Part shown: one piece after another, positions 42,891 through 52,544 of the stretch
How the letters are laid out: the number at the start of each line of letters is the position of its first letter
Numbering within the stretch: the stretch's first letter is position 1
From: Podarcis raffonei
Lineage: Eukaryota; Chordata; Lepidosauria; Squamata; Lacertidae
Direction: 5' to 3'
DNA length: 64,000 nt
Assembly: GCF_027172205.1 (NCBI RefSeq)
Contig: NC_070606.1
Span: 95,366,534-95,430,533, forward strand
Made by a program: the position numbers and the translations under genes
The notes under the pieces: generated by a model
Databases searched by the model: none
Told to the model about the DNA's origin: nothing
What the model saw: the letters and a program-made list of their open reading frames with translations, nothing else

Positions 42891-43511
42891 TTATGTATAT
42901 CTTTCTGGGTTGCCCCAGCCACTCTGAGCAGCTTCCAGCAAATTATAAAACCACAGTAAAATGTCACAGATGAAAAACTTCCCTAAACAGGGCTGTCTTC
43001 AGATGTCTTCTAAAAGTCAGATAGTTTTTATGTCCTTGACATCTGGTGGGAGGGTGTTCCACAGGGCGGGTGCAACTACCAAGGAGGCCCTCAGCATAAG
43101 CTTAATAAAGTTGTGAGTGTTTAAAGGCTCCGCAAAACTCTGTGTTATTTTAGCTGCAAATGGGCTAACATATGGCAATTGTTGCATTACATTCCTACAT
43201 TCTTACTTACTTTACATTTCACACCTTGAAATGATTTATCACTGGATAATTTCTTCCAGTTACCAGTGGAAGAAAACAATTCACAATTCTCATTGTGGGT
43301 TTTATTAATTAATTAAGCAGATCAATTAATTAGAAAGATGTACCTCAATGAAAGCATCTGAAGAAAGTCTGATCCCAAACCGCCACAGGCTTCCAATGAG
43401 AGGAAGCGGAAGAGGCCCTGGAGGATAGCGTCTAAGTGACCAGAGCTGTCTCAGATAGCTCAGAACTGGGCATGGAATCTTCTTAATCCAGTCTATCATT
43501 GTTTGCAACAT
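30227..43511 (-). CDS. Cytochrome P450 family 2 gene B (CYP2J-like), complete, nine exons
   Basis: The nine minus-strand exons join to 1479 bp: 492 codons plus TAA, with GT-AG borders and the same phases as gene A. Landmarks are PPGP, C-helix W120xxxR124, I-helix AGTETT (297-302), K-helix E354xxR357, FNPNHF, and haem loop FGAGARACIG (428-437, Cys435). Exon 5 is one codon longer than in A. The family role is ER haem mono-oxygenase. The N-terminus is odd: MLQTMIDWIKKIPCPVLSYL is much less hydrophobic than a usual anchor, and Ala427 replaces the Pro normally found before FGAG. An upstream ATG at 43553 would add a charged extension. It is convergent with A and divergent from C. Introns hold an L2, two SINEs, a hAT MITE and LINE and LTR remains. 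Confidence 0.88.
30992..31148 (-). mobile_element. Composite SINE: tRNA-Ile-like head joined to a CR1 tail
   Basis: On the minus strand 31145-31078 reads a tRNA-Ile-like body: AGCTCAGTTGATTAGAG, anticodon-loop-like CTGATAA, B-box-like GGTTTGGTCCC. It continues directly into the CR1 terminal sequence (GCAGGGGGTTGGACGAGATG to ATTCTATGATTTTAT). This head-plus-tail layout fits a SINE mobilised by CR1, not a tRNA gene. Confidence 0.75.
31227..31360 (+). repeat. Dispersed repeat shared with 46474-46610
   Basis: AAATGTTAGAATTTAATCAA and following blocks recur in the same order and orientation at 46.5 kb. Family unknown; possibly part of an LTR fossil. Confidence 0.5.
32098..32484 (-). mobile_element. 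tRNA-derived SINE (second family), 12-bp target duplications
   Basis: ACGTACTTGCAG at 32098-32109 and 32473-32484. The element matches the copies at 12.5 and 54.7 kb along its length. It lies in intron 8 of gene B. Confidence 0.92.
32700..34905 (+). mobile_element. L2 LINE, 5'-truncated, internal deletion, (TTA)n tail
   Basis: Frame 1 (32702-33406) is the linker before RT (TAPWFSPELRVMKQSLRRLE, FADKIAQIQKEVDS). It stops at KPTTCH. Frame 2 (33444-34781) holds the RT: NYRPVSNLPFLGKVIE, LDLSAAFDTIDH, GVPQGSVLSPMLFNIYMKPL, YADDTQLYLS, then the L2 C-terminus ([29 protein letters not shown]). Between KPTTC and VIKPLLKK, the usual stretch of roughly 60-100 residues is missing. There is no endonuclease. 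The tail is GGGCGGGGTATAAATAATAA plus (TTA)n. It lies in intron 8 of gene B, antisense to it. Confidence 0.93.
35214..35355 (-). CDS. CYP2 gene B exon 8
   Basis: 142 bp, phase 0 to 1: GTFVIPDLRSVLYDLKQWEN, FNPNHFLDKDGNFVAREEFL, AFGAG. Confidence 0.95.
35640..35768 (+). mobile_element. L2-like 3' terminus
   Basis: ACACTGTAAACTGCTGTGAT and GGTGTATAAATTTAATAAA form the closing hairpin-and-tail pattern of an L2-group LINE or its SINE relative. Confidence 0.5.
35902..36089 (-). CDS. CYP2 gene B exon 7
   Basis: 188 bp, phase 1 to 0: [35 protein letters not shown] (ExxR), VNILGYPIPK. Confidence 0.95.
36710..36851 (-). CDS. CYP2 gene B exon 6
   Basis: 142 bp, phase 0 to 1: TQNDPYTTYDEDNLAECILD, FFGAGTETTASTLKWAMLL, AIHPEVQ. 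A possible small DNA element (36550-36695, ends GGGTGCCCTAA / TTGGCACCCTG) sits just outside its donor. Confidence 0.94.
37147..37323 (-). CDS. CYP2 gene B exon 5
   Basis: 177 bp, 59 codons: LYEMFPWIMQYLPGTHKKIF to EPQDYIDFYLLQLEK. One codon longer than gene A. Confidence 0.95.
37707..37867 (-). CDS. CYP2 gene B exon 4
   Basis: 161 bp: GQPFDPSVPITKSISSIIC, LTFGNQLSTDDENFKRLLEI, SFFHA, then GTGAGT. Confidence 0.95.
38072..38221 (-). CDS. CYP2 gene B exon 3
   Basis: 150 bp: [42 protein letters not shown]. Translated directly from the minus strand; phase 1 on both sides. Confidence 0.94.
38422..38698. mobile_element. hAT MITE with perfect 8-bp target duplications
   Basis: TATTATAG at 38422-38429 and 38691-38698 flank 261 bp with ends CAGGGGTCAGCAAACC and GTTTGCCTACCCATG. 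Related by its ends to the element at 21325. It lies in intron 2 of gene B. Confidence 0.9.
39408..39612. mobile_element. MITE related to the one at 45373
   Basis: AGGGCTGCCATACTGGGA at the left, GTGTCCTGGTTTTTACTTTG and TATGGCAACCATA at the right, the same order as at 45373-45527. Target duplication is imperfect (TCTAGGCT/TCTAAGCA). Confidence 0.65.
39774..39936 (-). CDS. CYP2 gene B exon 2
   Basis: 163 bp: MAKQYGNVYTIRIGLLPVVV, SGFQAVKEALINHEEDF, DRPVTPFLRTTLKGR. Acceptor GGCAG, donor GTAAGT. Confidence 0.94.
40000..41285. other. Part of gene B intron 1, mostly unassigned
   Basis: Pyrimidine tracts (40430-40480). A T-rich stretch with A/C-rich continuation at 40850-41100 could be an L1 3' end in minus orientation. 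No exon. Confidence 0.35.
41286..41665 (-). mobile_element. Possible LTR fossil
   Basis: On the minus strand a TGTAAATAAAC signal follows about 300 bp of promoter-like sequence. This resembles U3-R of an LTR element. There is no internal region and the edges are not defined. Confidence 0.3.
41680..42180 (+). mobile_element. 3' coding end of a non-LTR retrotransposon with a terminal zinc finger
   Basis: Reads YRMEDGRIHKYMLCGELALG, NINPAMWKSLADDHSARK and a last zinc-finger-like motif CPNCNKTCLSHIGLYSQSRC. This HVxRMxDxRIP to C2HC order is known from RTE-like LINEs of animals. Frame breaks are present. Confidence 0.6.
42856..43112 (-). mobile_element. L2 3' fragment with (AAT)n
   Basis: (AAT)n at 42856-42890, then the L2 tail and AACAGGGCTGTCTTCAGATG. 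It gives the empty-site sequence for the MITE at 10283. Confidence 0.85.
43344..43511 (-). CDS. CYP2 gene B exon 1
   Basis: 56 codons from MLQTMIDWIKKIPCPVLSYL through LRQLWSLRRYPPGPLPLPLI to SSDAFIE, then GTACAT. The start at 43511 gives the same distance to PPGP as in gene A. Alternatives are 43499 and 43553. The anchor is weakly hydrophobic. Confidence 0.75.
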
Positions 43512-43640
43512 CCTCCTGCCTTTTCTTTCTGTATCTTTGTATCTGTCCAGCACCCCTGTGAGAGGTGAATGCTCTTTTCTCCTGTGGCTTTTTGGCTCTC
43601 TCAGAGATGTTGCATTCTGTCTTCGTTTCTCTTCTCATTG

Positions 43641-43653
43641 CCTTTTAAATACT
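43641..43653 (-). promoter_or_regulatory. TATA-like box of CYP2 gene B
   Basis: Minus strand reads AGTATTTAAAAGG about 130 bp upstream of the chosen ATG, a position comparable with gene A's TATA box. An HNF1-like half site (GTTAAT) lies just upstream. Confidence 0.4.
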
Positions 43654-44520
43654 ATAATTAACATATTAGTAAGCAGCAAGGCCTCTTGCACATCTAATAA
43701 GTTTCAGAATGGGATCAGATAGGCATGTATTATTTCAGCACGTGTGGTTACTTCTAGACCTATTTATTAATTACTGTAGTCACCTTGATTTGTTTGTGCA
43801 AAGTTTGTGGGGAGGTTATAATATAACATAGGAAAGAACTGGTCTCCCACGCTTTTTAGTACCTTTTCCTGTCACTGTTATTACTGCAAAAAGAAAAAGT
43901 GAAAAAGAAAGAAAAAATGAAGTGAATTTCTCTCACAAATAAGCGACAATCTGGAAATGTTCTTAGTTGCTTTTGATGGAAAGAGATTTCCATATCAAAG
44001 TCTAATATAATCCAAGCCAACCAGGTGATATAGATAATGGTGGTGACCACATTTATTCTGAATACAAACTTAACAACTCTTCATTAAATATATGTACACA
44101 AAAGCTGTCCTTTTATTTTTACACAATCTTTGGCTTTGCCTCTCCACAGTCTCTGCGATGATGAAAATTCCACAAAGTATGTTGGATATTCTGGCTTTGC
44201 CAACTAACTTCTATGAATGGTTACTCGATTTCCTCACTGAAAACTCCACAAAAACTGATGTGTATTTTTGCACATGGCACCCATATTGAAACCTTCAGTT
44301 TGCAAATGTATGTATAACACTGATTGTTGTTTCATAGTGTAGATTCCATTTTTATGCCCTGCTTGGTGAATGGGTCAATCTACTTTCTGTCTATATCACT
44401 TCTTTTCATATGTGCTCAGGATAAGTCTTCTGTCCCACTACATTTTTTTAAAAAAGGAAGTCTGAGCGGAAATTCATATTGTTAAAATGCATGTATTTGA
44501 ACATATTTTCCTCTCAATGT
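43654..44520. other. Intergenic, nothing recognised
   Basis: AT-rich sequence upstream of gene B. No exon 1 for gene C is seen. Confidence 0.4.
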
Positions 44521-44524
44521 TCTA

Positions 44525-44765
44525 AAATAAAAAATTCCTTCCAGTAGCACCTTAGAGACCAACTAAGTTTGTTATTGGTATGAGCTTTCATGTGCATGCA
44601 CACTTCTTCAGATACGCGGAATCAGAAGTCACCAGACCCTTATATATAGTGAGAGGGTGGGGAGGGGTATTACTCAAAAGGGTGGTGGGAATGGGTGATT
44701 GGCTGATAGGTGTGGTAAATCTGTTGACGACTGTTAACGACTGCAATTGGAATTACAGGAAAGAG
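44525..44765 (-). mobile_element. Dispersed retroelement fragment with a hammerhead-like core (Penelope-like candidate)
   Basis: On the minus strand a TATATATAAGGG box (near 44645) is followed by CTGAAGA (44611-44605), a near-perfect 14-nt palindrome (44603-44590) and GAAA (44589-44586). It then reads AGTTGGTCTCTAAGGTGCTA and an A/T-rich end. I recall this segment as a common reptile repeat; assignment to Penelope-like elements is inference. Confidence 0.45.
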
Positions 44766-45050
44766 CAAGGGGTAACATTTCTAAAGTTACTTTATTCTTA
44801 AATACATTTCAGAATACTTATATCAGTTTATTTTTGAGCTGAAAACAACAATGCAAAGTTAAAGAAGTGTGCAATCAGAAGGATAATTGTCTTATGATTT
44901 ACACATTAGTCTAGGAGGATTATCCTGAGCTTTTGTTTGTCCTTCTTACCTGTCAGGTATTTAGTTGGGAGCAACCACCTAGAAGCATAAGCCAAAGGGC
45001 GAGAAGCAAAAGATAACCTGTCACTCAAGAAATCCAGGTTATCCCTAAAT

Positions 45051-45173
45051 CAGCCTTTAGTCCCAGGATGCTGTTGGACTACAACTCCCATCTTCCCTGA
45101 ACACAAGTTCTGCTGGCTGGGGATGACTGGAGTTGTAGTCCAACATTTGGGGACCAAAGGTTGAAAAAGGCTG
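45051..45173. mobile_element. Small hAT-like MITE, copy 2
   Basis: GTTGGACTACAACTCCCATC and its inverse GGAGTTGTAGTCCAACATTT make a near-palindrome with ends CAGCCTTT/AAAGGCTG-like. Homologous to 20367-20489. Confidence 0.75.
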
Positions 45174-45364
45174 TCCTAAGCTGTGAAGAGCATATTCTTC
45201 CTCTACAACATAGGAGCCAACTCCTAGGGACTAAGGTCCTGCCGCCGCCGCCTTCCCCCCAATACAATATTTGAGAGGGAAGCAGGAAATAGTCAGAACA
45301 TCTGCAGTCTGCTTTGGGGCTGGTTCATGGATGTGAGGAGTCAGATAGTATTCCCTGGTCTTCT

Positions 45365-45535
45365 GAATAACATAGGGCTGCCATACGTCCAGATTTTCCC
45401 GGATATTACTGGGATTTTGAAGGGGGAATTGATATCTGGGGGTGGGGGAGGGGAATTGATCCTGGATCAATCAAAGAAAAGCTTTGGGGTGTCCTGGTTT
45501 TTACTTTTTGAAAAAATGGCAACCCTAGAATAACA
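45365..45535. mobile_element. 155-bp hAT-type MITE with 8-bp target duplications
   Basis: GAATAACA at 45365-45372 and 45528-45535. Ends TAGGGCTGCCATA and TGGCAACCCTA. A related copy lies at 39408. Confidence 0.88.
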
Positions 45536-45829
45536 TGGAACTTCACATCCACAAATTCAGGCTGTCTCTGTAGTGAGAGGCCAGGAAAATTGCATCTCGG
45601 CATTATGTATCCACCTGTGCTGTGACAAAGGAATAAGTCTGTCTAAAAGTCCTTGGTCTCAAGCCAGGAGAATGAGAGGTCAAACCTGCATTTTGAATTG
45701 AGTCCAAAAGAAGACATGACGCCAGAGCAGTTAGCAAAATGCTGGGATAACAGGGCATCAATGCCAAGTCCTGGTTAACAACCTTACAGCTGTCTTTTGG
45801 ACTAATTACTGTTTAAACCATCTTATTAT

Positions 45830-46440
45830 TTTAGTACCATATTTATGTTAAAATTCCTGATCTCTGATTGCAGTCATGGGATGGTTGTCTTTCACATGAC
45901 GGTATTATGTTTTGACTCCACAGAGTGGAAAATGACAAAGACAGGATGTTTGTGTTACTGTGTTCTGTGAAGTGGGACTATTGTCCTTTGTTTTGTTTTG
46001 TTTTTTCTCTTTGCTGTCTGATGCTAGAGAGAGAGGGAGCCATGTTGCAGTGCTCCGTATGTGTTTATATGTAAATAAAGTAGATTAGCCAAAATGCTGA
46101 GTTGCTGAGGTCTGTCACATGCATGATGCGCAAACTCTGTGGATCCCTAAGTGTGCCGGTGTTGGTTGGCATCGGTCGCTGTGATGTTTGGGCAGAAGAA
46201 AGCTTATGAAGCTCCCGAACGATCGACCAGGAGGGAGGGAACATGCCAGTCGGGCCTGTGTCTCTGCCAGGGTCCTACTCGAGTGTAGGCCGAACTCCTG
46301 AATTTATGGTCAACCATAAACAGCTGTTTCCTGTGTGGCTTAGGAAGCAAGTAAAATGCAATATTAAAATAACAGAGAGTGCCTGAGGCTGTTCAGAAGA
46401 AACTAGGTAACCAGGTAAGAAAATCACTGTTATAGGTTTT
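45830..46440 (+). mobile_element. Probable LTR element fossil (LTR and leader-like sequence)
   Basis: A poly-A signal in GTAAATAAAGTAG (46071) with promoter-like sequence before and GC-richer leader-like sequence after. The signal context resembles that at 23961. No coding domain seen; edges unresolved. Confidence 0.35.
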
Positions 46441-46473
46441 GGGTGCCAGAGTTTGTGGCTGCAAGGTACTCCC

Positions 46474-46610
46474 TAGATTTAGCAAATGTTAGAATTTAAC
46501 CAATACTTAAGAAAAGGAGCCAGTCATTTAATGTGGCAGTGTAAAAATACAGGCTAAACTTGTTTTCCTGGCCAGGGAATCGCCTGGAGGCAGTAATAAC
46601 CTATTAAGAT
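46474..46610 (+). repeat. Dispersed repeat shared with 31227-31360
   Basis: AAATGTTAGAATTTAACCAA and following blocks align in the same orientation with 31.2 kb. Confidence 0.5.
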
Positions 46611-47174
46611 TGGCCCTCAGTGAAGCTAAGGCTGTGTCAGATACTGACTGGAAGATAGCCAGTAAGACAAAAGATTAGTAGTTTCTGTTTAGGATTGCAG
46701 TTTGCCTGTTGTAAGTGAACAGGGGGACAATGTCCGTTTTGAAAGCTTAGCTGGTTCATATGAAACACAGCCTCTGTAAAGGATCTTAATATATGAGAAA
46801 GCGTTCTATCAGGTAACACTTTTATAGTTTAAATTGGGCCCGGAAAACTACTGAGAGCCGGTACCAAATCTTCAAAGGAAGCACTATGAATTGCATTCAT
46901 CTGTTTCCCAGGCATGAATCACGCAGGCCAAACTAGGATTGCAACTAGTGCACCAGTATAAAATTGTTAAAGGCACAGCAGGTCAAGGAGGCATCCTGGA
47001 ATAAACAAGGTGAATGTTGTTAACCCAGGCAAATGAGCCATAAACCAAAGGGTGTTCCATACTGATCTGGATTTAACTTCAGGTGCCTTGCATTTCGGCC
47101 TTTAAAACCACTCCTCTTACTGCAAAGTTCATTACAGTACTGTCCTTGAATACCCTTAACTGATGTGACACATT

Positions 47175-47570
47175 GTCAACAATCTGTTGCTGACATTGTC
47201 CCTGTCACTTTTTATTTTGGTCTTAGAAGGTTTGCTTAGAGACATTAGACAAGATGAAATAATTCTGGCGGTAAAGATTTTAAAAAAAGAAACTTACAAG
47301 TTACATGCCTTTGCTGGTGATTGGATGATAGTTTTGGAAATCCACTACAGAGAGCAGAGACTCTTATGAATAAATTAAATTATTTTTGTACATTAGCCGG
47401 TTTTAAGATTAATCACCAGAAAATGATAATGATAATAAAGAATATGACAATGGAAGATCAAAAGCTTTTGAAGGAGAAAATAGGGTTTCAATTTGAGGAA
47501 AAAAGTAACACATTTGGGTATTATCATGACAAATGTGAATTGTATGTTGTTTCAAAATAATTATGTTAAG
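47175..47570 (+). mobile_element. L1 RT fragment
   Basis: Two overlapping frames read LSLFILVLEGLLRDIRQDEI, KLHAFAGDWMIVLE (degraded FADD box), GFKINHQKM and KNMTMEDQKLLKEKIGFQF, in L1 order. Confidence 0.85.
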
Positions 47571-47644
47571 ACCTGTCCCATTGATTTTAATGTAATTTAA
47601 GCACAACTAACTTTCTCTTGGCTTTAGGGCCCTTAATTGTTTGC

Positions 47645-48576
47645 ATTGTTTATACTACCCCCTCCTTTTAAAAAAATAATATTTTATTAAAGTTTTCTTG
47701 GTTTACAAAGGTATGCGCAATGTCTCTTTTTTCAAGTGACATTTTCCATAGATCAGTTTCATTTGTTGAGACATTAGGGTTACATTAGGAAGAAAAAAGG
47801 GGAGAAGAGGTGGCCATGGTGAGTGGGGGTGGGGTCGGGAGGCGATATTTCTATTTTGCTTAATGTATGTGTGGGTTTTTTGTGTCAGCGTCATTTGTGC
47901 AGATTCTCTTTGCTATTCGCTTGTGTTCCTTTGGTGGTGAGAAAAATTGTGGTTGGCCTAGGGTGTGGTTGCTTGTTTGTGATTGGCTGTGTTGAACTTT
48001 GTTTTCGTGTGTGAGTGGGGTGTGTGTGTGTTTTTGAATCAGGTTAGCCATATTGATTCATATGCTGTTGGTGGATTCTTGTCGTTGTCTTGTTGGGCTG
48101 TGTATGTGATGAAGGGGAGCCATACCGGGGTGAAGCTATCGTCTTCTATTTGTCCCCGTGTCAGTTTCAGTTTATTGGTTAAATTTTCTAGTAGGGCTGT
48201 TTCTCATACTATTTGGTACCATTGGTCCATGCTTACTCTTCACAGGTCTCTCCAGTGTCTGGCTATGATGTTTCTGGTTGCTGAGAGTAGGTGGGTTATG
48301 AGTTCTTGGGAGTATATTTGTTTGAGGATTTGTAGGAAGTTGGGGCCAAACTTCATGTTAGTTAGTACTGCTAATAGGTATTTCCACTCTAAGCAATCAA
48401 AAGCTTTGAGGATGTCTAGGGACATAATTGTCAATGGGAGTTTGGTTGCCTTGCTGTGTTCAATCAGGTTCAGTAGTTTCCTGATGGGGTCTGTTATATT
48501 GCGACCAGGGACAAAGCCAGTCTGGTCTGGGGCTATTAACTTGTGTAGGAAAATTTTTAGGCGGATTGTTTATACT
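47645..48576 (-). mobile_element. L1-clade LINE copy 1: internally deleted, 12-bp target duplications
   Basis: ATTGTTTATACT at 47645-47656 and 48565-48576 brackets a minus-strand copy. The RT segment IMSLDILKAFDCLEWKYLLA...LKQIYSQ is joined in frame to the C-terminal ELITHLLSATRNIIARHW, skipping about 1.7 kb that copy 3 (54.7-52.5 kb) retains. A 3' UTR with a poly-A-like end follows. Confidence 0.88.
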
Positions 48577-48744
48577 TCTAGGATGTAAGAGTACAAATAT
48601 ATTGCCACAATAAATGCTGAGCCTTATAATTACTATCATTTAATTTGTTCTAACAGTTAACCTCCCATCCTTTATTCTTCACTTTCAACTGAGCCAAAAG
48701 TTATACAACCATAATAATATCAAAGCAATTATAAGAAAATATAG

Positions 48745-49410
48745 GTTAACTATCGCTGGCTGAAAAACACAATCCCAAGCCTGAAACTTGAGGCAGATGA
48801 CTTGGAGAGGGCTCACAGAGCCCTAAAACCTATGCCAAAACCCAGCGCCCCCCCAAGAGACATCACTGTATGCTTCACACGCTACAAAAAGAAGGAAGAG
48901 ATATGGCACCACCTCAGAAACTCAAGCAACCTTCGACATGGAGAAACCCCCATTCTGGCCCTACAGGACCTATCTCAGGATACCCTAAACCGGAGGAAAA
49001 GCCTGCGCCCATTCACCCAGCGTCTCCAACAAGCAGGGATCAAATACCGATGGGGCTTCCCCTTCCGCCTCATTGTAACAACCCATACAATACAACACAT
49101 GGCTACCAACATACCTGAGGCCCTGCAACTACTAAAGAACCTTGAACTCGACCTCCCACCGGAATGGCAACCGACAAACCCACCAAGTGACAGCCCCAAC
49201 CACGAGGAAACAACAGCAAACAACTGGATGACGGTACAGAAGAAAAAGATACAACAGAAGCGGCACAACAACGCAAACCAATACAGGCAAGCATCATGCT
49301 CAGAACCGTCCCGCCGGCCATACGACACAAGAAACCAGACCAAGATTAACCAAACCAATTCATCGCAGATGGACAACCCTACAACAACAACAACCCCAGC
49401 TGAATGAAGC
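48745..49410 (+). pseudogene. L1-type ORF1 (RNA-binding chaperone), 5'-truncated
   Basis: Reads LERAHRALKPMPKPSAPPRD, ITVCFTRYKKKEEIWHHLRN and ILALQDLSQDTLNRRKSLRP, the RRM and C-terminal domain order of L1 ORF1 proteins. A Gln/Asn/Thr-rich tail ends at TPAE. In intact L1s the protein binds element RNA. The N-terminal coiled coil is missing, cut by 5' truncation. 733 bp separate it from ORF2. Confidence 0.8.
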
Positions 49411-50142
49411 AACCAGGGAAAAACCACAAACTGAAGGACTGGTGATTTCCCCCCTCCCCCTCTCCCCCCCCAAAAACATAGATTTAGTTAACACCATCAA
49501 CATCCCCCCCCCAGCCCCGCACCCCCACAGAAATCCCCACCCCAACACCAGTCCAGACGACCTCAACCACATTCCCCATCACCCACACCTTCAACATCCT
49601 CATACTCCATACTAAGGAAAAACAACTCCAACCTTAATAACACAACCCACAATCAGGCTAAAATCTGATACCCAACCAGCACTATGGTGGCACCAGAGCA
49701 TACCAGCACCCACATCCCCACCCCAACACACCAACAATGTTGCTCATAACATTGGCAACATTGCTTACGAACCTTATACCTGACAGCGACGTTACAAAGT
49801 CACTTCACACTGTCTCGCTGATCACCCCCTATCGCAGACAACAGGGGGGATGGCCTGTCCTTGAACATGGCCTTCCACACCAGCTGAGACCTAGGACCAA
49901 CCAGCTAAATGCCAGATGGCCCAAAATACCCCAAACAAACACCTATATGACTACATATAGGAAACTCCCTACAACTTACCCCCTACTCTTTAACCCAAAT
50001 CTCACTCTAATCCCACTAGCCCCCCACCCACCACACCCTAGGTCAGCGCAACCCCACTGGTTCTTTAAACAACACAAAGAGAGAGACACAAGACAACCCG
50101 AACGGGTTGGCAGGGAATCGCCCCACATAATAGAGAAGCAAG

Positions 50143-52057
50143 ATGGCTAACCTAAAAGCAATCACATTAAATGTGAGGGGGCTGGGAAACCCCATCAAAA
50201 GAAAACGCATCACCTCATACATAAACACCATGAAACCACACATCACCTTCCTACAAGAAATACACAACCCACCCAAAGGCAGCAAACTCCTGAGCGACGC
50301 CGGCTTCAGTCAACAGTGGGTCGCACAAGGCTCAGGGAAAGCTCGTGGTGTAGCCATAATACTCAGTAGAGACCTGAACTTCACTGCCACAACAGTCCTC
50401 AAGGACAAAAAAGGCAGATTCATTTTCGCTAAAGGGACAGTAGATGGCAAAATCAAACTGACAATCGGCTCCATATATGCCCCAAACACGAAACAATTAG
50501 AATTCTTCCAGAAGACACTAAACAAATTCCTCTCCTTCTCTGAAGGGGAAGCAATCCTAGGAGGGGACCTCAATCTAAATATGAAAGGTTTATCCCTGAA
50601 AGATATCCACCCCACAACCCCATGGGCAACCTTCCTCCGAAGGAAACCCCCAACAACTAGGAACTCTTACAAGTTACTAAAAATGCTAAAAAACAGGGGT
50701 CTCTACAACATTTGGGGTGAGCAAACCTGGGAGACATCAGCCATACATTCCAATCGGGATGCCATGATACAGTGTCCAGACTGGACAGCATTCTGCTCAC
50801 ACAGGGTCTGATCCCCTCAGTAGAATCAACAAACATAGGTAACATTAAAATCACAGATCGCGCCCCAGTAGAAGTCATCGTTAAAATAGGAGAAGGAACA
50901 CAAACCACCCCATCATGGTCCTTCAGTCCCATCCTAACTACAAACAAACGAGAGAGAGTCTCACAAAAACCCTCCAAAACTACTTCAAGGAAAATGATGT
51001 AAACAATATAACAACCCCCCTCCTATGGGACGCAATGAAAGCGGTCACCAGAGGAGCTTGCATAAAAGAGAAAACATTCCTTAAAAAACAAACCTCCTCA
51101 AAAATTAGCAAAATAGAACAAGACATCACAGCCCTCTCATCACGCTACAAACAAACAGGATCTAAAAAACTCCTCAAACTTATAGAACAAAAAAGGAGAG
51201 AACTAGACTCCCTAGAAATTAACAAAACAATGATCAACATTCTATACTCTAAACAACGTTTCTACGAATATGGAGGGAAAAACTCCAGATTACTAGCAAA
51301 TAGATGTAGGAAAAAAGCACTCAAAACAAGAATACACTGCATCACCAAAAAAGACGGCAACATAACATTCTCCCCCGAAGAAATAACCTCAGAATTTGCA
51401 GAATTCTACTCCAACCTATACACCTCCCATAACCCACCAGAGAAGGAAATCAGAACATTTCTAGCAGGACTGACCATGCCTACCCTAACTGGATGAGGAA
51501 CAGGAATTCATGGACAGCCCTATCACCCCAGAGGAAATAGATGCGGTCCTCAAAAACCTGAAACCACACAAAGCCCCAGGCCCAGATGGCTTCACAGCAG
51601 AATTCTATAGGAAATTCAAAGAACCCTTGATGCCCTACATGACCCGCCTATTCAACAACATCATAAAAGGGGGCCCCATCCCCAAAACCTGGACCCACTC
51701 CAAAATAGTCTCCATCCCAAAACCACTAAAAGATAGCCTTAAAGTAGAATCATACCGTCCAATCTCATTAATAAACCAAGACTACAAGATATTCACATCA
51801 ATCTTGGCCAACCGCCTAAAAATCTTCCTACACAAGTTAATAGCCCCAGACCAGACTGGCTTTGTCCCTGGCATAACAGACCCCATCAGGAAACTACTGA
51901 ACCTGATCGAACACAGCAAGGCAACCAAACTCCCATTGACAATTATGTCCCTAGACATCCTCAAAGCCTTTGATTGCTTGGAGTGGAAATACATATTAGC
52001 AGTACTAACTAACATGAAATTTGGCCCCAACTTCCTACAAATCCTGATCCAAAACAC
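50143..52057 (+). pseudogene. L1-clade ORF2 remnant: endonuclease plus N-terminal RT
   Basis: Endonuclease motifs LNVRGLGNPIKRKRI, TFLQEIHNP, IGSIYAPN, GGDLNLNM; then LDSILLTQGL in another frame; then RT motifs PHKAPGPDGFTAEFY, SYRPISLINQDYKIF, DQTGFVPGITDPIRKL, SLDILKAFDCLEW. It stops at the deletion junction. The missing SRNDYTY/SHxxxSRID-type segment straddles the first frame change. Confidence 0.85.
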
Positions 52058-52544
52058 CCACCCACCTCACTCACACACGAAAACAAAGATCACCACAGCC
52101 AATCACAAGCAAACAATCACACCCTAGGCCAACCCCAACCTCTCTCACCACCAAAGGAACACAAGTGAACAACACAAGCAACGCTGACACCCAACTCTAC
52201 ATACATTAAACATAATAGAAACATTGCCACCCGACCCCACCCCCATCCATCTTCCCTCTCTCCACCCCCCTTCTTTTTTCTTTCTTTTTTCTTCTCCCCC
52301 TAATGCCTCAACAAATGAAACAGATTTGTAAAAATGTTACATGGAAGAAGAAGAAAAAATACGAGGCACTACACTTCTGTAAAACAAGAAAATCCTTAAT
52401 TAAAAAATATTTTTAAAAAAGAAAAAAAAGTAAGACAAAAGGCTTCTGGTAGTTTTTAGGACGGCAGTTTGCCTGATATGTGAGGGAGGAAAATCTTGGG
52501 TAGTCAGCAAGCTATAGAGGGGGGCCAGAGTGATGTTTTGGAGT

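Larger units (their letters stand above)
48742..52432 (+). mobile_element. L1-clade LINE copy 2: ORF1, endonuclease and partial RT, joined directly to the 3' UTR
   Basis: ORF1 is 5'-truncated (48745-49410). ORF2 starts at 50143 with endonuclease MANLKAITLNVRGLGNPIK. Frame changes occur near 50765 and between 50950 and 51510. The RT runs to MKFGPNFLQIL at 52050 and is then fused to the 3' UTR, which ends in an A-rich tail near 52430. Palm motif FADD and the C-terminus are deleted. The same family gave copies at 47.6-48.6, 52.5-54.7 and 58.3 kb. Confidence 0.9.

Noticed and set aside
44092-44289. A candidate first exon for gene C
   Set aside because: The 65-residue frame has no PPGP hinge and no membrane anchor followed by basic residues, and no CYP2 exon 1 similarity.
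48240-48434. Splicing as the cause of the L1 copy 1 deletion
   Set aside because: The parent sequence after the left break starts CCTCAG, not GT; only an AAG microhomology is shared.
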